NCBI RefSeq assembly: GCF_010727475.1
Contig: NZ_AP022567.1
Location: 2,852,001-2,916,000, forward strand
DNA: 64,000 nt
DNA from: Mycolicibacterium mageritense
Lineage (GTDB): Bacteria > Actinomycetota > Actinomycetes > Mycobacteriales > Mycobacteriaceae
Direction: 5' to 3'
Below the pieces are notes generated by a model. The model made no database searches and was not told the origin of the DNA. It worked only from the letters and a program-made list of their open reading frames with translations. This document shows, piece after piece, positions 34,060-42,200 of the stretch. Position 1 is the first letter of the stretch. Each line of letters begins with the position of its first letter. The position numbers and the translations under genes are program-made.

Positions 34060-34959
34060 GTGCCAAGCACCAGCGTGGTCTTTCCCGGCCCGGTCAGCCC
34101 GGGACTGACGCTGGCACCGCTGCGCCGCGGCGGCGGCGATCCGTGTTACCGCAGTGCTCCCGACGGGGCGATATGGCGGACGTCGGCCATGCCGAGTGGT
34201 CCGGTGACGGCACGCATCAGCAAGTCGGGCCTGGACACCGTCGACTGTGAAGCCTGGGGCGACGGTGCGGCCGAGTTCCTCGACGGGCTGCCTGCGCTGC
34301 TGGGATCCGACGACGACGCCACCGGTTTCGCACCCGTGGAACCGACCATCGCCGAGGCGTACCGGCGCGTGCCGCACCTGCGGCTCGGCCGCACCGGCCG
34401 GGTGCTGGAAGCACTGATCCCGGCCGTCATCGAACAACGCGTCTCGGGAATGGATGCCTGGCGGGCGTGGCGCGCGCTGGCCACCAAATTCGGTGCGCCC
34501 GCGCCCGGACCCGCACCGGCGGGAATGCGGGTGCCTCCGACGGCCGACGTGTGGCGCCGCATCCCGTCCTGGGAGTTCCACCGGGCCAACGTCGACCCGG
34601 GCCGGGCCCGCACCATCGTCGGGTGCGCGCAACGGGCCGACTCGGTGGAGCGACTCACCGCGGACCGCGCCCACCGGGCCCTGCAGTCGTTGCCCGGCGT
34701 GGGGGAATGGACCGCGGCCGAAACCGTCCAACGTGCGTTCGGCGACGCCGACGCGCTGTCGGTCGGCGACTACCACCTGGCCACGGTCGTGGGGCTGAGC
34801 CTGCTGGGCACGCCGATCGACGACGCCGCGATGCTCGAACTGCTCGAGCCGCTGCGGCCGCACCGGCACCGCGCCGTGCGGCTGCTGGAGGCCAGTGGAC
34901 TGGCGGTGAACCGGCGGCGCGGTGCCCGCCAGGCGATCCCCAAACTGCGTGCGCTGTAA
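34060..34959 (+). CDS. DNA-3-methyladenine glycosylase-like HhH-GPD protein (Rv0142-like)
   Basis: 299 aa, GTG start. The C-terminal HhH-GPD domain has LQSLPGVGEWTAAETVQRAF (hairpin-helix-hairpin) and ALSVGDYHL with the catalytic Asp. The N-terminal half is AlkA-like but diverged. Removes alkylated bases from DNA in the family; specificity here not known. Ends 72 bases before dps. Confidence 0.87.
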   Translation: MPSTSVVFPGPVSPGLTLAPLRRGGGDPCYRSAPDGAIWRTSAMPSGPVTARISKSGLDTVDCEAWGDGAAEFLDGLPALLGSDDDATGFAPVEPTIAEAYRRVPHLRLGRTGRVLEALIPAVIEQRVSGMDAWRAWRALATKFGAPAPGPAPAGMRVPPTADVWRRIPSWEFHRANVDPGRARTIVGCAQRADSVERLTADRAHRALQSLPGVGEWTAAETVQRAFGDADALSVGDYHLATVVGLSLLGTPIDDAAMLELLEPLRPHRHRAVRLLEASGLAVNRRRGARQAIPKLRAL

Positions 34960-34965
34960 CACAGA

Positions 34966-34994
34966 GGTGATTACCCGGGCCCGCCGTCGGGTAC
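34966..34994 (+). promoter_or_regulatory. stress sigma-type promoter of dps
   Basis: GGTGAT (34966-34971), a 17-base spacer and GGGTAC (34989-34994), resembling sigma-F (GGTTT / GGGTAT) elements. Sits about 40 bases upstream of the dps ATG. AAAGGAG precedes the ATG by 5-6 bases. Confidence 0.5.
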
Positions 34995-35031
34995 CCGTCG
35001 CGGTGACCATCGCTATGCGAAAGGAGCGACG

Positions 35032-35574
35032 ATGACGGCGTTCACCATTCCGGGCCTCTCCGAGAAGGACGGCAACGAGGTGGCCGAACTGCTGCAGAAG
35101 CAGCTGAGCACCTACAACGACCTCCATCTGACCCTCAAACACATTCACTGGAATGTGGTGGGGCCCAACTTCATCGGTGTGCACGAGATGATCGATCCGC
35201 AGGTTGCGCTGGTCCGTGGCTACGCCGACGAGGTGGCCGAACGTATCGCGGCCCTCGGCAAGTCGCCGAAGGGCACGCCGGGCGCGATCGTCGCCGACCG
35301 GACCTGGGACGACTACTCCGTGGGCCGCGACACCGTGCAGGCCCACCTGGCCGCACTCGACCTCGTCTACACCGGGGTGATCGAGGACACCCGCAAGGGC
35401 ATCCATCGGCTCGACCAACTCGACCTCGTGTCACAGGACATGCTGATCAACCATTCCGCCGAACTCGAGAAATTCCAGTGGTTCGTCCGGGCGCATCTGG
35501 AGAGTGCGGGCGGCAAGCTCACACATTCGGGCGAAACCACCGAACGCGGCGCGGCGAGCAAGGCGCGCAGCTGA
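35032..35574 (+). CDS. dps: Dps ferritin-like DNA-protecting protein
   Basis: 180 aa. Ferroxidase-centre residues in LTLKHIHWNVVGPNFIGVHEMID (in part) and the Asp/Glu further on match M. smegmatis Dps1 closely along the whole length. Basic C-terminal tail (TTERGAASKARS) as in that protein, needed there for DNA binding. Forms a dodecamer that stores iron and shields DNA in starvation. Preceded by a sigma-F-like promoter. Confidence 0.96.
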   Translation: MTAFTIPGLSEKDGNEVAELLQKQLSTYNDLHLTLKHIHWNVVGPNFIGVHEMIDPQVALVRGYADEVAERIAALGKSPKGTPGAIVADRTWDDYSVGRDTVQAHLAALDLVYTGVIEDTRKGIHRLDQLDLVSQDMLINHSAELEKFQWFVRAHLESAGGKLTHSGETTERGAASKARS

Positions 35575-35583
35575 TTTCACGGG

Positions 35584-35614
35584 TTGACCTCAACCCTTGT
35601 TGAGGTGGCAGTCT
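35584..35614 (+). promoter_or_regulatory. SoxR/MerR-type promoter of the metallo-hydrolase gene
   Basis: TTGACC (35584-35589), then arms CCTCAAC (35588-35594) and GTTGAGG (35599-35605) around CCTT, and a weak -10 CAGTCT (35609-35614), with a 19-base spacer. An 18-base CCTCAA...TTGAGG dyad inside an elongated spacer is the SoxR layout. The ATG at 35621 falls at the expected transcription start, so the mRNA may be leaderless. Confidence 0.6.
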
Positions 35615-35620
35615 CGGGCC

Positions 35621-36448
35621 ATGCCTACCTGGATATGCACCGGATGCGGAATCGAACACCCGGAATCCGACGACAGGCCCGCCGAGAACACGTGCGTGCT
35701 GACATCGGAGGTCGTCGCGATCGAGGAACGCGGCGACCTCCCGCCGCACGGCACCTGGACCACGTTGGAACTACTTGCCGCGCAACCACACCACACCGAG
35801 CACGTGGACCACGGGCGGGGTGTGCACAGCCTGCGCAGGGAGCCGCGGTTCGCGATCGGGCACCGGTCGTTCCTGGTGCAGACCGCGCACGGCAACCTGC
35901 TGTGGGATGCGCCGGCCTATCTCGACGCCGAGATCGCCGGCCTGGTGCGCGGGCTCGGCGGGGTCACCGCGATCGCGTCGAGCCACCCACACATGTTCGG
36001 CGCCCAATTGTCCTGGAGCCGGGAGTTCGGTGACGTGCCGGTCTATGTGAATGCGCTTGACCGGGAATGGCTTCCGCGAACCGACCCGGTCATCAAACTC
36101 TGGAAGGGCGAGCACGAGCCGGTCCCCGGTGTCCGGCTGCTGCACGTCGGCGGCCACATGCGGGGAAGCTCTGTGGCGCTGACCGCCGACGGCACACTCC
36201 TGGTCGGCGACACCATCAGCGGCGGCCTGGCCAGGAACTGGGTGTCGTTCCAGCGCAACTTCCCCAAGCACGTTCCGCTCTCGGCCGCGGTGGTGCAGCG
36301 CATCGTGGACCGGCTCGACGCCTACGACTACGACCGGCTCTACACGCTGGGCGGTGACGAGATCGATCAGGACGCCAAGGGTGTGGTGCACCGGTCGGCC
36401 GAGACGCACATCCGCTGGGTCAGCGGCGAGTTCGACCACCTGACCTGA
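35621..36448 (+). CDS. metallo-beta-lactamase-fold hydrolase
   Basis: 275 aa. Starts with a zinc-ribbon-like CTGCGIEHP segment. The MBL domain shows ASSHPHMFGAQLSW (first metal motif with altered spacing), HVGGHMRGSSVAL and TLLVGDTISGGL. The order of His ligands is not the classic HxHxDH, since the first motif reads SHPHMFG, so it belongs to a diverged group. ATG at 35621 fits the SoxR-like promoter; a frame start at 35597 is less likely. Substrate unknown; redox stress is suggested by the promoter. Confidence 0.83.
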   Translation: MPTWICTGCGIEHPESDDRPAENTCVLTSEVVAIEERGDLPPHGTWTTLELLAAQPHHTEHVDHGRGVHSLRREPRFAIGHRSFLVQTAHGNLLWDAPAYLDAEIAGLVRGLGGVTAIASSHPHMFGAQLSWSREFGDVPVYVNALDREWLPRTDPVIKLWKGEHEPVPGVRLLHVGGHMRGSSVALTADGTLLVGDTISGGLARNWVSFQRNFPKHVPLSAAVVQRIVDRLDAYDYDRLYTLGGDEIDQDAKGVVHRSAETHIRWVSGEFDHLT

Positions 36449-37210
36449 CTATTCCAGCGCGTCGTCACGCACGGGCCGCTCGGCGAGTTCCTCGGCCACA
36501 CCGAACAGGAACGGGTAGGCCACGCCTGCTATCGCCGCACCGACCAACGGCGCCAGCCAGAATGCCCACAGCTGCGCCGGCGCCCCGTCCCCGTTGAAGA
36601 ACGCGACCGCGGTGGAGCGGGCCGGGTTGACCGACGTGTTGGAGATCGGGATCGAGATCAGGTGGATCAAGGTCAACGTGAGCCCGATTGCCAAGCCCGC
36701 GAAGCCCTTCGGTGCGCGATCGTCGGTCGAGCCGAGGATGACCAGCAGGAAGACCGCGGTCAGCACGATCTCGGCGATCAGTACGGAGGCCAGGGAGAAC
36801 CCGCCCGGGGAGTGATCGCCGTATCCGTTGGCCGCCATGTTGCCGGTGGCGGTCCAGCCTTCTTTGCCCTTGGCCACGATGTAGATCACCACGCCGGCGA
36901 CCAGGCCGCCGACGACCTGGGTTATCCAGTACGGCACCAACGCTTTCCACTCGACGCGTTTGGCCAGGGCCGCGCCGAGGGTGACCGCGGGATTGAAGTG
37001 CCCGCCCGAGATGGTGCCGAAGGCGTAGACCCCGGTGAGCACCGTGAGGCCGAACGCGAGGGCGACGCCGAGGAACCCGATACCCAGGGACAGCCCGGTA
37101 TCGGTCGTGAACTTGGCGGCGAACACGGCGCTGCCGCAGCCGCCGAGAACCAGCCAGAACGTGCCGATGAATTCTGCGGCCAATCGATGTGCCAATGTCG
37201 GTTCGCGCAT
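36449..37210 (-). CDS. aqpZ: aquaporin Z
   Basis: 253 aa water channel with six membrane spans and two half-helices ending in NPA: GHFNPAVTLG and TSVNPARSTA. The residues near them (Phe, His, Arg) fit a water-selective pore rather than a glycerol one. ATG at 37210 with AGGAGTCAGC upstream; the open frame continues to 37273 without start support. Ends 1 base from the convergent hydrolase gene. Confidence 0.93.
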   Translation of the reverse strand: MREPTLAHRLAAEFIGTFWLVLGGCGSAVFAAKFTTDTGLSLGIGFLGVALAFGLTVLTGVYAFGTISGGHFNPAVTLGAALAKRVEWKALVPYWITQVVGGLVAGVVIYIVAKGKEGWTATGNMAANGYGDHSPGGFSLASVLIAEIVLTAVFLLVILGSTDDRAPKGFAGLAIGLTLTLIHLISIPISNTSVNPARSTAVAFFNGDGAPAQLWAFWLAPLVGAAIAGVAYPFLFGVAEELAERPVRDDALE

Positions 37211-37326
37211 GCTGACTCCTCCGCAGCTGGATGCGTCATGGGTGATGCATACATTCGGAGAGTCACACGCCACTGGCCGATGGCATTACGGTTGTGACCG
37301 AATCGTTGGCCGATCGCAACCGGTCG

Positions 37327-38697
37327 TTATGCGCTGTTGCGGTCGAGCCGCTGTGCCCGGTAGATCGACACATTCGTCCGCGAGATCACCAGGCATGCGA
37401 TCCCCACGGCGACCATGGCGCCGGGGATGACGGTGAACGAACCGGTCATCTCGGCAACCATGATCATCACGGCCAGCGGTGCGTGCGCGACGCTGCCGAA
37501 ACAGGCCATCATGCCGACCACCACGAACACCGCTGGGGTGTCGGGAAGGCCTGGTATGCCGAGTGCTTCGCCGAGCCGCCACAGCGCGGCTCCGACGAAC
37601 GCACCGATCACCACGCCGGGCCCGAAGATGCCGCCCGAGCCGCCCGTCCCGATGGACAGCGAGGTCGCGACGATCTTCGCGAACGGCATGAGCAGCACGA
37701 TCCACAGCGGAATGGTCATCAAAGTGTCTGTGTCCGCGGCCTTTTGGGCCCATCCGTAGCCGCTGGCCAAGACCTGTGGGATGGCGAGGGCCAGCAGCCC
37801 GACCGCGAGCCCGCCGACCGCGGGCTTGACGATCTTGTTGCCTGGCAGCTTGGCGGTGAGCGCCGCGGTGCCGTAGAAGACCCGGGCATACAGCCAGCCG
37901 ACCGCTGCGGCGGCAACGCCGAGCACCACGAACCAACCGAGGTCGGCCGGATGTTCGAACCGGTAATCGGCGGCCAACGAACCGAACAGCGGATCGAACC
38001 CGAGGATGGACCCCAGCACCGCATAGGCCGTTGCCGACGTGATGAAACCGGGCACCAGCGCCCGGTAGTCGAAATCCTCGCGGTAGACGATCGACGCGGC
38101 CAGCACCGCGCCGCCGAGCGGGGCCCCGAAGATCGCGCCGATGCCCGCGCCGATGCCCAGCGACACCGCGAGCCGTCCGTCCTCGTCGTCGAGATCGAGC
38201 CAACGCGTCAACAGCGAGCCGAAACCGGCGGAGATGTGGGCCGCGGGCCCCTCGCGGCCTCCGGACCCGCCCGATCCGATCGTCAGGGCGCTCGCGATGG
38301 TCTTCACCACGATCGCCCGGCCGCGAATGCCCCGCGGATCGGTGTGGACGGCCTCGATCGCGTCGTCGGTGCCGTGCCCTTCGGCTTCCGGTGCGAACGT
38401 CGCCACCAGCCACGCCGACAGCAGGGCACCGCCGAAGGTGATCAGCGGGATCGCCCACGGCCGGTCGAAGCCCGGGGATCCGGCGTCATCGCCATCCCCG
38501 GCCGGTTTCGGGATGTCGTATCCGCCGAGGTACCCGAGCAGGAACCGACCGGTGTAGTCGAGCGCGAGGTAGAACACCACCGCGCCGAGGCCCGCGATGA
38601 CGCCGATGGTGACGCCGAGAATGAGCCATTTCCGCACATACCCCGAGCGCCGGAGGAAACCGCCCAGGCCGCCTTGGGTTTCCCGCGCTTCGGGCAT
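37327..38697 (-). CDS. ClC-family chloride channel / antiporter (Rv0143c-like)
   Basis: 456 aa. The ClC signatures are GSGGREGPAAH (gating Glu in REGP), GIGAGIGAIFGAPLGG and GTGGSGGIFGPG, spread over about 16 helices. No C-terminal CBS pair, so it is a short bacterial type. The Glu gate plus a prokaryotic layout favours Cl-/H+ exchange, but that is inference. Last gene of the Rv0135c-Rv0143c-like block. Confidence 0.93.
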   Translation of the reverse strand: MPEARETQGGLGGFLRRSGYVRKWLILGVTIGVIAGLGAVVFYLALDYTGRFLLGYLGGYDIPKPAGDGDDAGSPGFDRPWAIPLITFGGALLSAWLVATFAPEAEGHGTDDAIEAVHTDPRGIRGRAIVVKTIASALTIGSGGSGGREGPAAHISAGFGSLLTRWLDLDDEDGRLAVSLGIGAGIGAIFGAPLGGAVLAASIVYREDFDYRALVPGFITSATAYAVLGSILGFDPLFGSLAADYRFEHPADLGWFVVLGVAAAAVGWLYARVFYGTAALTAKLPGNKIVKPAVGGLAVGLLALAIPQVLASGYGWAQKAADTDTLMTIPLWIVLLMPFAKIVATSLSIGTGGSGGIFGPGVVIGAFVGAALWRLGEALGIPGLPDTPAVFVVVGMMACFGSVAHAPLAVMIMVAEMTGSFTVIPGAMVAVGIACLVISRTNVSIYRAQRLDRNSA

Positions 38698-39225
38698 GCA
38701 GCGGATGCTACTGCGGAATCGCCCGCCGCTCAGCGGTAAGTGCGTCGCCCGGATCCGCGGTCTGACGCCGTTGTGCAGGCGTTACGGCGAACTCTAAGAA
38801 TCTGACTAGGCTTTTGTGCAAAGCGATATACGCCCTATAACAGCACGATAACGACCTGGCTTGATTTGTCCAGCAAACAGGTTTGCGGCGAAGGGCGATG
38901 TGGAGCCCGGAACAGGGGTGTGCCGGGCGTATCGGCTGTGGTGTGAAAAGGCAAGGGTGACAACGTGATTCGCGCAGCAGGTCGACGCGCCGAGCGGGTG
39001 GCTCGGATCCGGCCCGTGAGCATGGTTAGCCTTGGCTTAGTTGGCATGTCGCACCCTGTGTGCCCTATCGTTTTCTCCACTTATGGCGTGTGGGACATAG
39101 CCGTCGTCCAATGCTGCACGAAGGCATTCCATCGCCGGGCCGGCTAACACCAGCTGGAGGCGGTCGCAAAGTCGGCCAATAGCGGTGAGCTTCCTCATGG
39201 AAGCAGGTTGAAGGGCTAGGTGGGA
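38698..39225 (+). other. long non-coding gap upstream of gltB
   Basis: 528 bases without a convincing gene; a 60-codon frame at 38965-39147 has no ribosome site and no family look. The first part is AT-richer than its surroundings, as expected for a regulated promoter region. It holds one direct repeat (38837-38852, listed separately). No tRNA or clear riboswitch was seen. Confidence 0.5.
38837..38852 (+). promoter_or_regulatory. GlnR/MtrA-like direct repeat upstream of gltB
   Basis: ATAAC, six bases, ATAAC: two half-sites 11 bases apart giving AC-n9-AC, the spacing of mycobacterial GlnR sites (GTNAC-n6-GNAAC type). It is 370 bases before the gltB start, so it is useful only if a distal promoter exists. 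Confidence 0.35.
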
Positions 39226-42200
39226 ATGACGCCCAGCACATTCGGAGGGCAGCAGAGCAGCAGCCAGGGCATGTACAACCCCGCATACGAGCACGATGCA
39301 TGCGGCGTGGCCATGGTTGCCGACATGCACGGCCGTCGCAGCCGCGACATCGTCGACAAGGCGATCACGGCGCTGCTGAACCTGGAACACCGAGGTGCCG
39401 CAGGCGCCGAGCCGAACACCGGCGACGGCGCGGGCATCCTGCTGCAGGTGCCCGACGCGTTCCTGCGGGCCGTGTGCGACTTCGAACTGCCGCCCGAGGG
39501 CAGCTACGCCACCGGTATGGCATTCCTGCCGCAGTCCTCGCGCGACGCCAAGCTGGCCTGCGAGGCCGTCGAGAAGATCGTCGAGGCCGAAGGCCTGCAG
39601 CTGCTCGGCTGGCGCGACGTGCCCTACGACGACTCGTCGCTGGGTGCGCTCGCGCGCGACGCGATGCCGACGCTGCGCCAGGTGTTCATCGGCGGCGCCT
39701 CCGACATTGAGCTGGAACGGCGCGCATTCGTGATCCGCAAGCGCGCCGAACACGAACTGGGCACCAAGGGTCCCGGGCAGGACGGCCCCGGACGCGAGAC
39801 CGTGTACTTCCCGAGCCTGTCCGGCAAGACCTTCGTCTACAAGGGCATGCTGACCACGCCGCAGCTGCGGGCGTTCTACCTGGACCTGCAGGACGAGCGC
39901 ATGACCAGCGCGCTGGGCATCGTGCACTCGCGGTTCTCCACCAACACGTTCCCGTCGTGGCCGCTGGCGCACCCGTTCCGGCGCGTCGCCCACAACGGTG
40001 AGATCAACACCGTCACCGGCAACGAGAACTGGATGCGGGCCCGCGAGGCGCTCATTCACACCGACGTCTTCGGGTACCACAACGACCTGAACAAGATTTT
40101 CCCCGTCTGTACGCCAGGGGCGTCCGACACCGCGCGGTTCGACGAGGTGCTCGAGCTGCTGCACCTGGGCGGGCGTCCCCTGCACCACGCGGTGCTGATG
40201 ATGATCCCCGAGGCGTGGGAGCGCAACGAGGAGATGGATCCCGCGCGGCGGGCGTTCTACCAGTACCACGGCTCGCTCATGGAGCCGTGGGACGGCCCGG
40301 CCTCGGTGTGCTTCACCGACGGCACCATCGTCGGCGCCGTGCTCGACCGCAACGGCCTGCGGCCGTCGCGCATCTGGGTCACCAAGGACGGCCTGGTCGT
40401 GATGGCCTCGGAGGCCGGAGTGCTCGACCTCGACCCGTCGACCGTCGTACAGAAGATGCGCCTGCGGCCCGGCCGCATGTTCCTGGTGGACACCGCGCAG
40501 GGCCGCATCGTCTCCGACGAGGAGATCAAGGCCGAGCTCGCGGCCGAGAAGCCCTACCAGGAATGGCTCGACGCGGGCCTGTTCCACATCGACGACCTGC
40601 CGCCGGGCAAGTACGTCAAGATGCCGCACCACCGCGTGGTGCTGCGCCAGCAGGCCTTCGGTTACACCTACGAGGAACTGAACCTGCTGATCGCGCCCAT
40701 GGCCCGCACCGGCGCCGAGGCGCTCGGCTCGATGGGCACCGACACCCCCATCGCGGTGCTGTCGCAGCGGCCGCGCATGCTGTTCGACTACTTCCAGCAG
40801 CTGTTCGCCCAGGTCACCAACCCGCCGCTCGACGCGATCCGCGAAGAGGTGGTGACGAGCCTGCAAGGCGTCATCGGGCCCGAGGGTGACCTGCTCAACC
40901 CCGACGAGAACTCGTGCCGCCAGATCGTGCTGAGCCAGCCGATCCTGCGCAACGCCGAACTCTCCAAGCTCATCGACGTCGACCCCGACCATGAGATCCG
41001 CGGCCACAAGCACGGCATGCGGGCGGCCGTGGTGAGCTGCCTGTACCCGGTCGCCGACGGCGGCACGGGCCTGCGTCGCGCGCTGGAGGACGTCCGCACC
41101 AAGGTGTCGCAGGCCATCCGCAACGGGGCCCGCATCATCGTGCTGTCCGACCGCGAATCCAACGAGTGGCTCGCGCCGATCCCGTCGCTGCTGGCGGTCG
41201 CCGCGGTGCACCACCACCTGGTCCGGGAGCGCACGCGCACCCAGGTCGGTCTCGTGGTCGAGGCAGGCGACGCCCGCGAGGTGCACCATATGGCCATGCT
41301 GTGTGGTTTCGGTGCGGCGGCCATCAACCCGTACATGGCGTTCGAGTCGATCGAGGACATGATCGACCGCGGGGTCATCACCGGGCTGACCAGCGACCAG
41401 GCCAAGGCCAACTACGTCAAGGCCGCGGGCAAGGGTGTGCTCAAGGTGATGTCCAAGATGGGCATCTCGACGCTGGCCTCCTACACCGGTGCGCAGCTGT
41501 TCCAGGCCGTCGGCATCAGCCAGCGCGTGCTCGACGAGTACTTCACCGGATTGCACTGCCCGACAGGCGGAATCGACCTCGACGACATCGCGGCCGACGT
41601 CGCGGCCCGGCACGAACTGGCCTACCTGGACCGGCCCGATGAGTGGGCGCACCGCGAGCTCGAGGTCGGCGGCGAATACCAGTGGCGCCGCGAGGGCGAG
41701 TACCACCTGTTCAACCCGGACACGGTGTTCAAGCTGCAGCACTCCACGCGCACCGGGCAGTACTCGATATTCAAGGAGTACACCGCACTGGTCGACGACC
41801 AGAGCGAGCGCATGGCCTCGCTGCGCGGCCTGCTGAAGTTCAAAGAAGGTGTGCGCGAGCCGATCCCGATCGACGAGGTGGAGCCCGCGAGCGAGATCGT
41901 CAAGCGCTTCTCGACCGGCGCGATGAGCTACGGCTCGATCTCGGCCGAGGCGCACGAGACCCTGGCCATCGCGATGAACCGGCTCGGCGGCCGGTCGAAC
42001 TCGGGTGAGGGCGGCGAGAGCGTCGACCGGTTCGACCCCGACGCCAACGGCGACTGGCGCCGCAGTGCCATCAAGCAGGTGGCCTCGGCACGGTTCGGCG
42101 TGACGAGCCACTACCTGACCAACTGCACCGACATCCAGATCAAGATGGCCCAGGGTGCGAAACCTGGTGAGGGCGGCCAACTTCCGGGTCACAAGGTGTA

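Noticed and set aside
38965..39147. 60-codon frame upstream of gltB
   Set aside because: No ribosome site, no family features, poor codon pattern compared with neighbouring genes; probably non-coding leader.
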